Of a stretch of DNA of 64,000 bases, positions 8,336 through 18,959 are shown one piece after another (within the stretch, counting starts at the first letter, position 1; each line of letters begins with the position of its first letter). Made by a program: the position numbers and the translations under genes. The DNA is from Bordetella pseudohinzii. GTDB taxonomy: Bacteria > Pseudomonadota > Gammaproteobacteria > Burkholderiales > Burkholderiaceae_B. The notes under the pieces are model-generated. The model did no database searches, was not told the origin of the DNA, and saw nothing but the letters and a program-made list of their open reading frames with translations. The DNA lies in assembly GCF_000657795.2 (NCBI RefSeq), contig NZ_JHEP02000003.1:124001-188000 (forward strand), written 5' to 3'.

Positions 8336-9247
8336 ATGAAAACCCTCGCCGTCCCCTCCCCCTCGGCCGCCACGCCCGAACGCACGGCCTGGGGCGCCAT
8401 CGCGCTGTTCTGCGTGCTCTGGAGTTCGGCGTTCGCGGCGGCCAAGATCGCGGTGCGCGACTGCCCGCCCCTGACGCTGCTGGCCATACGGTTCAGCATC
8501 GCCGGTGTGCTGATGCTGGGCCTGGCGGCGTTCACGGGCGGCTTGCGCATGCCGGCCCGCCGCGACCTGCTGGCCCTGGTTGGCCTGGGGCTGCTGAACA
8601 ACGCGCTCTATCTGGGCCTGAGCTGGAGCGGCATGGCGACGCTGTCCTCGGCCTTCACGTCGGTGCTGATCAGCACCAACCCCCTGCTGACCGGCATCCT
8701 GGCCGGTCCGGTGTTGGGCGAACGCCTGGGCTGGCGCAAGCTGGCGGGCTTGTTGCTGGGCCTGGCCGGCGTGGTGATCGTGCTGCGCTCGCGCCTGGTG
8801 GGCGCCGGCGCCCACGAAGACATGCACGGCACGCTATTGGTGGCTGGCGGCCTGATCGCGCTGGTGACGGGGACGCTGGCCTACAAGAAACTCAAGCCCG
8901 CGGCCAATCTCTGGATGGCGACGGGGGTGCAGTCCCTGGCCGCGGGCCTGGCGCTCTGGCCGTTTGCCCTGCACTATGAATCGCTGGCGCAGGCGCAGTT
9001 CACGCCCAGCTTGTTCTGGAGCATGGCCTACACCATCGTGGCCGTGTCCATGGGCAGCTACTACCTCTGGTTTCTCATCCTGGGCCGCAGCAGCGCCACC
9101 TCGGCCAGCGCCTTGCACTTTCTGATGCCGCCGCTGGGCCTGTTCTTCGGCTGGCTGGTATTGCGCGAACCGGTTTCCTGGCTCGACATGCTGGGCATCG
9201 TGCCCATCGCGGTCGGCATCTGGCTGGCCACCCGTCGCAGCGTCTGA
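8336..9247 (+). CDS. EamA/DMT-family transporter
   Basis: 303 residues made of two EamA repeats, about ten transmembrane helices in all. Typical segments are AIALFCVLWSSAFAAAKIAV at the start of repeat one and ITNPLL-type small-residue helices later. Such proteins export metabolites or amino acids across the inner membrane. The ATG at 8336 was chosen because the protein family begins just before the first helix. The divergent LysR gene is the likely regulator. The substrate is unknown. Confidence 0.85.
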   Translation: MKTLAVPSPSAATPERTAWGAIALFCVLWSSAFAAAKIAVRDCPPLTLLAIRFSIAGVLMLGLAAFTGGLRMPARRDLLALVGLGLLNNALYLGLSWSGMATLSSAFTSVLISTNPLLTGILAGPVLGERLGWRKLAGLLLGLAGVVIVLRSRLVGAGAHEDMHGTLLVAGGLIALVTGTLAYKKLKPAANLWMATGVQSLAAGLALWPFALHYESLAQAQFTPSLFWSMAYTIVAVSMGSYYLWFLILGRSSATSASALHFLMPPLGLFFGWLVLREPVSWLDMLGIVPIAVGIWLATRRSV

Positions 9248-9558
9248 GGTCGTTGCGTATTTTTCTTGCCCGTCCGGCGGCGAAAAATGGCGCGCGATGG
9301 CCGCCTGGCGCGGGCAAGCCGGCTCGCCGGCCGGGGGTGAATGCATCCGCCAGCGCGCCGCAGCGCGCATGAATACGGCGGTCCGGCGCCATTGCATTAC
9401 ATATCAATAGTCATTCGCATTTTTCTATCGCTTTCATGTTGCGCTCGCAAAGCGATTTACCAAATACCGCCAAAGGCTAGGCGAGGCGCCGCCGAGGGTG
9501 GTAGTCTGCCGGGGTTCCACGCTTATGCGAGCGGGCCCGCCAGATCAAGGAGTACATC
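9248..9558 (+). other. Intergenic region and probable bfr promoter
   Basis: 311 bases without a supported gene. The left part is GC-rich. From about 9395 an AT-rich stretch (ATATCAATAGTCATTCGCAT, 9401-9420, then TTTTTCTATCG) resembles a weak Fur-type or promoter region. A strong ribosome binding site, AAGGAG, is at about 9547. I see no clear terminator for the EamA gene. Confidence 0.35.
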
Positions 9559-10035
9559 ATGAAAGGCGACAAAACGGTCATCCAGTTTCTGAACAAGCAA
9601 CTGACCAACGAGCTGACGGCCATCAATCAGTATTTTCTGCATGCGCGCATGCTGCGCCACTGGGGCTTCAACAAGCTCGGCAAGCATGAGTACGAAGAAT
9701 CCATCGAGGAAATGAAGCACGCCGATCGCCTGATCGAGCGTATTTTCATGCTCGACGGCCTGCCCAATCTGCAGGACCTGCACAAGCTGCTGATCGGCGA
9801 GGATGTGCCCGAGCTGCTGGCCTGTGATCTCAAGGTCGAGCAGACCGCCCAGGCCACGCTGAAGGACGGCATCGCCTATTGCGAATCGGTGCGTGACTAT
9901 GTCTCGCGCGATCTGCTGCAGGACATCCTCGACGATACCGAGGAGCACATCGACTACCTCGAGACCCAGATCGGCCTGGTCGATCAGGTCGGCCTGCAGA
10001 ACTACCTGCAAAGCCAGATGGACGTCTCCGACTGA
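9559..10035 (+). CDS. bfr: Bacterioferritin
   Basis: Bfr assembles a 24-subunit shell that oxidises Fe2+ and stores it as a mineral, with haem between subunit pairs. The 158 residues are the normal length. The ferroxidase residues are recognisable: Glu18 in [12 protein letters not shown], Glu51 and His54 in [13 protein letters not shown], and Glu94, Glu127 and His130 in TEEHIDYLE. The haem ligand Met52 is present in the EMKHA stretch. AAGGAG precedes the start and a strong terminator follows. It pairs functionally with bfd, although a LysR/EamA pair lies between them. Confidence 0.96.
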   Translation: MKGDKTVIQFLNKQLTNELTAINQYFLHARMLRHWGFNKLGKHEYEESIEEMKHADRLIERIFMLDGLPNLQDLHKLLIGEDVPELLACDLKVEQTAQATLKDGIAYCESVRDYVSRDLLQDILDDTEEHIDYLETQIGLVDQVGLQNYLQSQMDVSD

Positions 10036-10053
10036 GATCCGGCGCCGCAATGC

Positions 10054-10084
10054 AAAAACCCCTTTCGAGAGAAAGGGGTTTTTT
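10054..10084. terminator. Bidirectional terminator between bfr and a convergent gene
   Basis: AAAAACCCCTTTC and GAAAGGGGTTTTT form a long stem with T-runs on both strands. It serves bfr and the leftward gene ending at 10099. Confidence 0.88.
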
Positions 10085-10098
10085 CTTGGGCCGGCGTT

Positions 10099-10776
10099 TT
10101 ATTCGGGGCGGCGCGGGCAGTCGGCCGAGGTGCCCCAGGCGCGGTTGGGGGCGCAGTATTTGTTGCGGGCGTTCCAGGAGCAGCTGGGCCGCTCGAAAAA
10201 GCCCAGCGTGGCGCAGTGTGCGAGTTCGTTGCGCAGCTGCTGTTGCCAGTTGGCCGGCGCGCCCGGCGCCGGCGAGCGCGGCGTGTTCAGGGCCACCGGC
10301 GGATTGATGCGTGCCACGCCGTCCTGCTGGATCGGGGGCGCGGGCGGCGGCGGGATGCCAGGCGGCAGGGCCTGCTGCAAGTCCAGCGTGGAGACGTCGG
10401 AGGGCCCGCTGGGCAGCGGCACATCGGACTCGGCGGCCAGTTGACGCGCGCGGTCCATGGAAATGCTGTCTCGGGAAATCCGGACGGAAGGATCGGCGTT
10501 GCTTTCGAACAGCGACGCCGTATTGACCGCCCATTCGCGCGTGGCCGGCTGCTCGGGCACGCCCAGCGTGCCGTCGATGCGCGGCTGCGGCGGCTGGGCG
10601 ACATAGGGCCGCCCATTGGCGTCCAATACCGTCTGCTCGGATGCGCCGCTTTCCTGGCCGGGGGCCTCGCTGGCGGCGGGGGCATGCGCCACCAGCCAAT
10701 CTCCCAGCTGCAAGCCGCCCCAGGCGGCCGCGCCCAGGGTGACCAGAAGCGTTGCGAACAATAAACGCCAAGACAT
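10099..10776 (-). CDS. Membrane-anchored or exported protein, unknown function
   Basis: 225 residues. An N-terminal hydrophobic helix (LLFATLLVTLGAAAWGGLQL) anchors or exports it. The middle is Pro/Ala-rich and probably disordered. The last 45 residues are a compact, Cys-containing block (LAHCATLGFFERPSCSWNAR through KYC and DC) whose four cysteines could form disulfides outside the cytoplasm. The ATG at 10776 has GAGG six bases before it; an in-frame ATG lies at 10788. It follows prfC by 35 bp and may be cotranscribed with it. I recognise no named domain. Confidence 0.7.
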   Translation of the reverse strand: MSWRLLFATLLVTLGAAAWGGLQLGDWLVAHAPAASEAPGQESGASEQTVLDANGRPYVAQPPQPRIDGTLGVPEQPATREWAVNTASLFESNADPSVRISRDSISMDRARQLAAESDVPLPSGPSDVSTLDLQQALPPGIPPPPAPPIQQDGVARINPPVALNTPRSPAPGAPANWQQQLRNELAHCATLGFFERPSCSWNARNKYCAPNRAWGTSADCPRRPE

Positions 10777-10811
10777 TGCTAACCTCATTTGCTCTGCGGT
10801 GTTTGACCGGC

Positions 10812-12419
10812 TTAGGCTTTGTCTCCAAAAACCTTGCCGCCATGCTCGCGCATGGCGTGGAATTTCACATCCGGATACAGTTCTTCAGCGACGCGCAACT
10901 GCGCCGGCGAGCTGATCAAGAAAGCCGCAGCATCGACCACATCATAGGCGATATGGGCGGCATTGGCATCCATGAACTTGCGCAGCGCCTTGGGGTTGTC
11001 GGAGGTGATCCAGCGCGCCATCGTGTAGCGCGAAGGCAGCATCCGGGCGTCCACGCCATACTCGGTTTTCAGGCGGTGCGCGACGACTTCGAACTGCAGC
11101 TGGCCCACCGCGCCCAACAGCAGGGCGCCGCCGGCGGCCTCGGGACGGAAGACCTGGATGGCCCCTTCTTCGCCCAATTGCGTCAGGCCGATGCGCAGCT
11201 GTTTGGTGCGCAGCGGATCCTTGACCTCGACGGCCTGGAACAGCTCGGGCGCGAAGAAAGGCAGGCCCGTGAAGTGCAGCGATTCGCCTTCGGTGAGCAC
11301 GTCGCCCAGCTGCAGCACGCCGTGGTTGGGGATGCCGATGACGTCGCCCGCATAGGCTTCGTCCAGCAGCTCGCGGCGCTGCGACAGGAAGGACACCACG
11401 TTGTTGGGGCGCATTTCCTTGTTGGTGCGCGCGACCTTCAGGCGCATGCCGCGCTCGAAGCGGCCGGAGCTGACGCGCACGAAGGCCACGCGGTCGCGGT
11501 GCGCCGGATCCATATTGGCCTGCACCTTGAAGACCACGCCCGTGAACTTGGGCTCTTCGGGCTTGACCTCGCGCTCCAGGGCCTGGCGCGGGCCCGGCCG
11601 GGGCGCGAGCTCGACCAGGGCGTCGAGCACTTCCTGCACGCCGAAGTTGTTGATGGCCGAGCCGAAGAAAACCGGCGTCTGCTTGCCCGCCAGAAAGGCG
11701 TCGTGGTCGAAGGCGGGGGCGGCTTCGTTGATCAATTCGATTTCGCCGCTGGCCTGCTCGAAGGCCTGGCCGAAGCGACGGGGGATTTCCGGGTTGGACA
11801 GGCCTTCGATGAATTCATCATCGTCGCCGCGGCGCTCCTGGCCCGCGCGGAACAGGCGCATGCGGTCGCGGCGGATGTCGAACACACCGCCAAAGGACTT
11901 GCCCATGCCCACCGGCCAGGAGAAGGGCACCGCGTCCATGCCCAGATGGCCCTCGATCTCCGAGAGCAGCTCCAGCGGCTCGCGGACTTCACGGTCCATC
12001 TTGTTGATGAAGGTGATGATGGGCGTGTTGCGCGCGCGGCAGACCTGCAGCAGGCGGATGGTCTGGGGTTCGACGCCGTTGGCCGCGTCGATCACCATGA
12101 GCGCGGCGTCGACCGCCGTCAGCACGCGATAGGTGTCTTCGGAGAAGTCCTGGTGGCCCGGGGTGTCCAGCAGGTTGATGACGCAGTCGCGGTACTCCAT
12201 CTGCATGACCGAGGAAGCCACGGAAATGCCGCGCTGCTTTTCGATTTCCATCCAGTCGGAAGAGGCGTGGCGCGAGGCCTTGCGGGCCTTCACGCTGCCG
12301 GCGATCTGGATCGCGCCTGCGAACAGCAACAGCTTTTCCGTCAGCGTGGTCTTGCCCGCGTCAGGGTGGGAGACGATGGCGAAGGTGCGTCGCCGCGCGA
12401 CTTCTTGAACAATATTCAT
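10812..12419 (-). CDS. prfC: Peptide chain release factor 3
   Basis: RF3 is the translational GTPase that removes RF1 and RF2 from the ribosome after peptide release. The 535 residues match the family length. The G1 motif is SHPDAGKTTL, G3 is DTPGHQDF, and G4 is FINKMDRE. The start MNIVQEVARRRTFAIV at 12419 is typical; the frame stays open further upstream into the LysE gene region but that extension is antisense-like noise. It lies 23 bp after the LysE-family gene. Confidence 0.96.
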   Translation of the reverse strand: MNIVQEVARRRTFAIVSHPDAGKTTLTEKLLLFAGAIQIAGSVKARKASRHASSDWMEIEKQRGISVASSVMQMEYRDCVINLLDTPGHQDFSEDTYRVLTAVDAALMVIDAANGVEPQTIRLLQVCRARNTPIITFINKMDREVREPLELLSEIEGHLGMDAVPFSWPVGMGKSFGGVFDIRRDRMRLFRAGQERRGDDDEFIEGLSNPEIPRRFGQAFEQASGEIELINEAAPAFDHDAFLAGKQTPVFFGSAINNFGVQEVLDALVELAPRPGPRQALEREVKPEEPKFTGVVFKVQANMDPAHRDRVAFVRVSSGRFERGMRLKVARTNKEMRPNNVVSFLSQRRELLDEAYAGDVIGIPNHGVLQLGDVLTEGESLHFTGLPFFAPELFQAVEVKDPLRTKQLRIGLTQLGEEGAIQVFRPEAAGGALLLGAVGQLQFEVVAHRLKTEYGVDARMLPSRYTMARWITSDNPKALRKFMDANAAHIAYDVVDAAAFLISSPAQLRVAEELYPDVKFHAMREHGGKVFGDKA

Positions 12420-12442
12420 AGGATGGAGGGAGGCGCTCGCGA

Positions 12443-13072
12443 TCAGCCGTGCCGGCGGAATGTCGCCAGAAAGACACCCGCGATGATGAAGAGCGAACCG
12501 AAGATGCGGTTCATCCAGCGGATATGCCGGGCGCTGCGCAGCAGGCGCAGCACCTTGGCGGCCAACAGGGTATAGAAGCCCATGGCCACCAGGTCGGTGA
12601 AGGCCAGCGTGCCGGCCAGCGCGGCGTATTGCGCGGTCAGCGGCTGGGCCGGGTCGACGAATTGCGGCACCACCGCGAGCAGGAAGACCGTGCCCTTGGG
12701 GTTCATCGTGTTGATCAGGAAGCCGCGCATGACGAGTTCGCGGATCGAGGCCTGGCCAGGATCGCCGGTGTCCACGGCCACGGGGGCCGCGTCGGTGCGG
12801 ATCTGGCGCACGCCCAGGTAGACCAGATAGGCCACGCCCAGGTACTTGACGACCATGAAGGCCAGTTCGGACGTCGCCAGCACGGCGCCCAGGCCCACGG
12901 CCACGATCAGGAACTGGAACAGGATGCCCATGATCAGGCCGGCGGTGTTCCAGTAGCCGCGCGCGAAGCCGTATTTCAGGCCCGAGCTCATGGCCGAGAT
13001 GGCGCCCGCGCCGGGCGAGAAGGAAATCGCCCAAGAGGCGAGAAAGAAGGTCAACCAGGTCGAGAGCGTCAT
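12443..13072 (-). CDS. LysE/RhtB-family amino-acid exporter
   Basis: 209 residues with about six transmembrane helices. The family hallmark near the N-terminus, SFSPGAGAISAMSSGLKYG, and the conserved NTMNPKGTVFLLAVVPQF are present. Members export amino acids such as threonine, homoserine or lysine; the substrate here is not determinable. It lies between rhlE and prfC on the same strand with short gaps (15 and 23 bp), so the three are probably cotranscribed. Confidence 0.88.
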   Translation of the reverse strand: MTLSTWLTFFLASWAISFSPGAGAISAMSSGLKYGFARGYWNTAGLIMGILFQFLIVAVGLGAVLATSELAFMVVKYLGVAYLVYLGVRQIRTDAAPVAVDTGDPGQASIRELVMRGFLINTMNPKGTVFLLAVVPQFVDPAQPLTAQYAALAGTLAFTDLVAMGFYTLLAAKVLRLLRSARHIRWMNRIFGSLFIIAGVFLATFRRHG

Positions 13073-13087
13073 GGCGGATATCCTCGC

Positions 13088-14539
<1,452 letters not shown>

Positions 14540-14795
14540 AAACAACTCCAGCGGCAGCCTGTCGCTCAAGTTGAGAGACTCCAATCCAGGCGGACGAACG
14601 AGGAGAAACGGGATAGGCAGGGCGGATGCCCGGCCGGCGGCAAGGCGCCTAGGGACGTGTGCCGATTGGCAATGCACACAAAGCGGATTGTAACCGATGC
14701 GCCCGTTGCCGATAGACTAAGCTGTAACAAGGCGCGATACATTTGTATAGGCCTTTGGTGCTGTAATTCGTGGGTTTTCACCTTGGGGTAACACT

Positions 14796-15410
14796 ATGAG
14801 AACGATGCGAGTGCTGGCCTGGACCTGGCTGATGTCCCTGACGGTCCTGCTTTCCGGTTGTGGCTACAACAGCATGCAGGCGGCCGATGAACAGGTCAAA
14901 GCCGCCTGGTCGGAGGTATTGAACCAGTACCAGCGCCGCGCCGATCTCGTGCCGCAGCTGGTCAAGGTGGCCGACGCCTATATGACCCACGAGCGCGATG
15001 TGCTCACCCAGGTCACGGAGGCGCGCAGCAAGGTGGGCAGCGTGCAGATCACGGCCGAGCAGCTGGAAGACCCCGCGGCCCTGCAGCGTTTCCAGCAGGC
15101 GCAGGCGGCCCTGTCCTCCTCGCTTTCGCGCCTGATCGCCGTGTCGGAGAACTATCCCCAGCTCAAGGCCGATGGCGTGTTCCGCGACCTGCAGGTCCAG
15201 CTTGAGGGCACCGAAAACCGCATCGCCGTGGCGCGCGGCCGCTATGTGCAGTCCGTGCAGGCCTACAACGTGCTGGTGCGCCAATTCCCTGAGGTGATCA
15301 CCGCCAAGATCTTCGGCTACTCGCCCAAGGCCAATTTCGGCGTCGAGAACGAAGCCGCGATCTCCAAGCCGCCGGAAGTGAAGTTCAGCAATGAACCTCG
15401 CAAGCAATAA
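14796..15410 (+). CDS. LemA-family lipoprotein
   Basis: 204 residues of the LemA family, all-helical envelope proteins of uncertain function. The N-terminal signal ends in a lipobox (LTVLLSGC, Cys at about 22), so it should be lipid-anchored. The LemA core is recognisable in EVLNQYQRRADLVPQLV and GTENRIAVARGRYVQSVQAY. It overlaps the next gene by 20 bp in a different frame, so the two are translationally coupled, as LemA and TPM proteins often are. Confidence 0.9.
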   Translation: MRTMRVLAWTWLMSLTVLLSGCGYNSMQAADEQVKAAWSEVLNQYQRRADLVPQLVKVADAYMTHERDVLTQVTEARSKVGSVQITAEQLEDPAALQRFQQAQAALSSSLSRLIAVSENYPQLKADGVFRDLQVQLEGTENRIAVARGRYVQSVQAYNVLVRQFPEVITAKIFGYSPKANFGVENEAAISKPPEVKFSNEPRKQ

Positions 15411-16281
15411 GGGCTGGTGGACGGCGCTCGCCTGGGCGCTGGCCTGCCTGCTGTGGCTGGCCGGGCCGGCGCGGGCCCAGGTGGCCGAGGCGGTGCCGGT
15501 GCCCGTGCTGTCCAAGCGGGTCACCGACCTGACGGGCACGCTGGACGCCAGCCAGCAACAAGCGCTGGAGACCCGGCTGGCCGCGCTCGAAGAACGCAAG
15601 GGCGCGCAGGTCGTCGTTCTTATCGTGCCCACCACGGGACCCGATACGATCGAACAGTTCGCCACCCGGGTCTTCGACCAATGGAAGCTGGGGCGCAAGA
15701 AGGTCGATGACGGGATTCTTTTCGTCGTGGCCAAGAATGACCACAATCTGCGCTTCGAAGTCGGCTATGGCCTGGAGGGCGCGGTCCCCGACGCCATGGC
15801 CGGGCGCATCATCCGTGAGCAGGTGGTGCCGCATTTCAAGCAGGATGATTACGCGGGCGGCATCGAGGCCGGGGCGGATGCCCTGATCAAGTTGATCGAC
15901 GGCGAACCGCTGCCCGCGCCCGCCGCGGACAGCCCTGGCGGCAGCGGCGGCTTCGAATGGGGCGACCTGCTCGACGTCGGGCTATTCCTGCTGGTGGTGC
16001 TGATCGCCGCCCCGCCCGTCATCGGAGCGCTGTTCGCCGGCGTGGCGGCCGGCTTCATGAGCGGCAGCCTGCTCATCGCCGCTATCGCGGCGGTCATCGT
16101 GGGCGGCCTGAGTTTTCTGCTGGGCGTCACCGGCCTGAAAAAAGCCTTCCTGAACCGCGGCGGCCGGGGCGGCGGAGGGGGCGGTTTTGGCGGCGGCGGC
16201 TGGGGCGGCGGCGGTGGGGGCGGCGGCTTTGGCGGCGGAGGCGGCAGCAGCGGCGGCGGCGGCGCTTCCGGACGCTGGTAG
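15391..16281 (+). CDS. TPM-domain (YgcG-family) membrane protein
   Basis: 296 residues. A signal peptide ends at about 29 (LAGPARAQ). The TPM domain follows at about residues 40-165, with DTIEQFATRVFDQWKLGRK and GILFVVAKNDHNLRFEVGYG. Two transmembrane helices lie at about 195-250 and the last 40 residues are almost pure Gly with a few Ser, Trp and Phe. TPM proteins have been linked to acid-phosphatase-like or membrane-repair roles, not settled. It partners LemA. Its stop lies only 6 bp from the stop of the convergent ABC gene. Confidence 0.88.
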   Translation: MNLASNKGWWTALAWALACLLWLAGPARAQVAEAVPVPVLSKRVTDLTGTLDASQQQALETRLAALEERKGAQVVVLIVPTTGPDTIEQFATRVFDQWKLGRKKVDDGILFVVAKNDHNLRFEVGYGLEGAVPDAMAGRIIREQVVPHFKQDDYAGGIEAGADALIKLIDGEPLPAPAADSPGGSGGFEWGDLLDVGLFLLVVLIAAPPVIGALFAGVAAGFMSGSLLIAAIAAVIVGGLSFLLGVTGLKKAFLNRGGRGGGGGGFGGGGWGGGGGGGGFGGGGGSSGGGGASGRW

Positions 16282-16287
16282 CCGCGC

Positions 16288-18015
16288 CTAGGCGACCACC
16301 TCCAGGCCTTCGCGCGACATGGCCGCCAGCTTGGGCATCAAGCCCAGCAGATGGCGGCTATAGGCGTGCCGGGGCGCCGTGAACAGGGTTTCGGTCTCGG
16401 CGACCTCCAGCAGTTCTCCATGCCGCATGACGCCCACCCGGTCGCACATCTGCCGGATGACCGGCAGGTCATGGCTGATGAAAAGCATGGTCAGGCGCAA
16501 CTGCTCTTGCAGGTCTTTCAGCAGATTGAGGATCTGGGCCTGGATGGACACATCCAGCGCCGAGGTCGGCTCGTCGCAGATCAGAAAGCGCGGCCGCGTG
16601 GCCAGCGCCCGCGCGATGCAGATCCGCTGGCGCTGCCCGCCGGAGAACTCGTGCGGAAAGCGCTGGGCCGCCTGCGGGCCCAGGCCCACCACGTCGAGCA
16701 GGTCGGCCACGATGCGGCGCGCCTGCGCTTCGCTGTCGGCCAGGCGATGAAAGCGGATGGGCTCGGCCACGATGTCCAGCACGCGCATACGCGGATTGAG
16801 CGAGGAATAGGGATCCTGGAACACCATCTGGATCTGGCGCCGGAAAGGATTGCGCGCCTTCTCGTCCTTGATGGCCGTCAGGTCGCTGCCATTGAACCAG
16901 ACCGTGCCCGAAGTCGGGTGGTAGAGGTTGGAGATCAGGCGCGCGACGGTGGACTTGCCCGAGCCGGACTCGCCCACCAGGCCGAAGACCTCGCCCTCGC
17001 GGATGGCGAAATTGACGTTCTTCACGGCGTCCAGCGTGCGCTGGTTGCGCTTGAAGAAAGCCGGGCGCAGCACGAAGCGCATGCCCAGGTCGCGCACCTC
17101 GACCAGCGCGCCCTCGCCCGTCTTGCCGAAATCGCGCCGCTGGCCCAGCCAGTGCGTGGACAGGTCCACGGCGGCGCTGGGCTTGCGGACGTCCTCGATA
17201 TAGGTCACCAGCGGAAAGCGGCGCAGCTTGATGTCGGGCCGGGGCACGGCGGAGATCAGGCTGCGGGTGTAGGGGTGGTCCGGATCGCCCAGGATCTTGG
17301 CGGTGGGCCCCTCCTCGACCAGCTTGCCGCGATAGAGCACCGCCACGCGGTCGGTGATGTCGGCGATCACCCCCATGTCGTGGGTGATGATGATCATGCC
17401 CACCTGCCGCTCCTTGCAGAGCTTGCGCAGCAGATCGAGGATCTGGGCCTGGATGGAGACGTCCAGCGCCGTGGTGGGTTCGTCGGCGATGATGACCTCG
17501 GGCTCGCAGCACAGCGCCAGCGCGATCACCACGCGCTGCCGCATGCCGCCGGAAAACTGATGCGGGTATTGCTTGACGCGCAGTTCGGGCTGGTCGATGC
17601 CGACCTGCCTGAGCATATCGACGGCGCGCCGGGCGCCATCGGCGGCTGACACGCCCAGGTGGACCTGCATGGTCTCGACCAGCTGGCTCTCCACCGTCTG
17701 CAGGGGGTCGAGCGAGGTGAGCGGGTCCTGGAAGATCATGCCGATGCGCCGGCCTCTCACCTTGCGCTGCTCATGCCTGGGCAGACCGTCGATGCGCCGG
17801 CCTTCCAGGCTGATCTGGCCGCCGGCCAGGCGGCCGGGCGCCTCCAGCAGGCCGATGACGGCATTGCCTATGGTGGATTTGCCCGCGCCGGATTCGCCCA
17901 CCACGCCGAGGATCTCGCCCTTGTCCACGGACAGCGAGACATCGTCGATGGCCACCAGCGTGCCGCGGCGGCTGGGAAACTCGATGCGGATATGGTCGAT
18001 GTTCAGCAGTGCCAT
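16288..18015 (-). CDS. Fused dual-ATPase subunit of a peptide-type ABC importer
   Basis: 575 residues holding two complete ATP-binding domains in tandem, equivalent to DppD and DppF joined in one chain. Walker A motifs are GESGAGKST (about residue 39) and GESGSGKST (about 350). Signature motifs are FSGGMRQRV and FSGGQRQR, and the Walker B segments are VIIADEPT and FLICDEPT. It powers uptake through the two permeases encoded just upstream (9 bp gap). Fused ATPases of this type are common in peptide and glutathione importers. Confidence 0.93.
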   Translation of the reverse strand: MALLNIDHIRIEFPSRRGTLVAIDDVSLSVDKGEILGVVGESGAGKSTIGNAVIGLLEAPGRLAGGQISLEGRRIDGLPRHEQRKVRGRRIGMIFQDPLTSLDPLQTVESQLVETMQVHLGVSAADGARRAVDMLRQVGIDQPELRVKQYPHQFSGGMRQRVVIALALCCEPEVIIADEPTTALDVSIQAQILDLLRKLCKERQVGMIIITHDMGVIADITDRVAVLYRGKLVEEGPTAKILGDPDHPYTRSLISAVPRPDIKLRRFPLVTYIEDVRKPSAAVDLSTHWLGQRRDFGKTGEGALVEVRDLGMRFVLRPAFFKRNQRTLDAVKNVNFAIREGEVFGLVGESGSGKSTVARLISNLYHPTSGTVWFNGSDLTAIKDEKARNPFRRQIQMVFQDPYSSLNPRMRVLDIVAEPIRFHRLADSEAQARRIVADLLDVVGLGPQAAQRFPHEFSGGQRQRICIARALATRPRFLICDEPTSALDVSIQAQILNLLKDLQEQLRLTMLFISHDLPVIRQMCDRVGVMRHGELLEVAETETLFTAPRHAYSRHLLGLMPKLAAMSREGLEVVA

Positions 18016-18024
18016 GTCCGGACC

Positions 18025-18951
18025 TCAGCGCAGCTTGGGGTTGAGCGCATCGCGCAGCCAGTCGCCCAGCAGATTGACCGACAGCACCAGGACGACCAGG
18101 GCGACGCCGGGAAAGATCGAAATCCACCACATGCCGGAAAACAGATAGCTGTTGCCGATGCGGATGAGCGTGCCCAGCGAGGGCGCGGTCGGCGGCACGC
18201 CCACGCCCAGAAAGGACAGCGTGGCCTCGGTGATGATGGCGATCGCCAGGTGGATGGTGGCGATGACCAGCACCGGCCCCGTCACATTGGGCAGGATGTG
18301 GCGCCGCAGGATGGTCAAGGGACCGATGCCGATCAGCTTGGCGGCCTGCACATATTCCTTGTTGCGCTCGACCAGCGTGGAGCCGCGCACGGTGCGCGCG
18401 TACTGCACCCAGCCCGAAATGCCGATGGCGAAGATCAGCACATAGAGGGCCAGCTGGTCGTGCATGTCGCGCGGCAGCAGGCCGCGGGCCACGCCATCGA
18501 TCAGCAGCGCCACCAGGATGGTGGGAAAGGACAGCTGCACATCGGCGATGCGCATGATGATGCTGTCCACGCGCCCGCCGGCATAGCCGCTGATCAGGCC
18601 CAGAGAGACGCCCAGCACCATGGAGAACAGCACCGAGGCAAAGCCCACCAGCAGCGAGACGCGCGCGCCATACAGGATGGCCGAGAGGATGTCGCGTCCC
18701 TGGTCATCGGTGCCCAGCAGGAAATCGGGCGAGCCCTCTTCCATCCAGGCCGGCGGCGTGTTGGCGTCCATGATGTTCAGCGACGCCAGGTCGAAGGGAT
18801 TGTGCGGCGCGATCAGCGGCGCGAGCAAGGCGCCCAGCACGATGAGCAGGGTGAGCGAGGCCGAGACGATGGCCCCGGGCGAATGCTTGAAGCTGTGCCA
18901 CAGGTCGCTGTCGGCGGCGCGGGAAAAAAGCGGTGCGATACGGGCGATCAT
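18025..18951 (-). CDS. ABC transporter permease, DppC type
   Basis: 308 residues, about six transmembrane helices. The N-terminal OppC-type segment (SPGAIVSASLTLLIVLGALL) is followed by a periplasmic loop and the permease domain with the EAA-type loop (AAKLIGIGPLTILRRHILPN). It pairs with the DppB-type permease 8 bp upstream to form the channel. The ATG at 18951 was chosen by family length; the frame is open further upstream. Confidence 0.9.
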   Translation of the reverse strand: MIARIAPLFSRAADSDLWHSFKHSPGAIVSASLTLLIVLGALLAPLIAPHNPFDLASLNIMDANTPPAWMEEGSPDFLLGTDDQGRDILSAILYGARVSLLVGFASVLFSMVLGVSLGLISGYAGGRVDSIIMRIADVQLSFPTILVALLIDGVARGLLPRDMHDQLALYVLIFAIGISGWVQYARTVRGSTLVERNKEYVQAAKLIGIGPLTILRRHILPNVTGPVLVIATIHLAIAIITEATLSFLGVGVPPTAPSLGTLIRIGNSYLFSGMWWISIFPGVALVVLVLSVNLLGDWLRDALNPKLR

Positions 18952-18959
18952 ACGGCTTC

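Noticed and set aside
10812-13034. Single long frame joining prfC with an upstream part
   Set aside because: The extra N-terminal part is the LysE gene read in another frame; RF3 starts at 12419.
16156-16281. Gly-rich repeat at the end of the TPM gene as a DNA repeat element
   Set aside because: It is in frame and encodes the Gly-rich tail common in this family.
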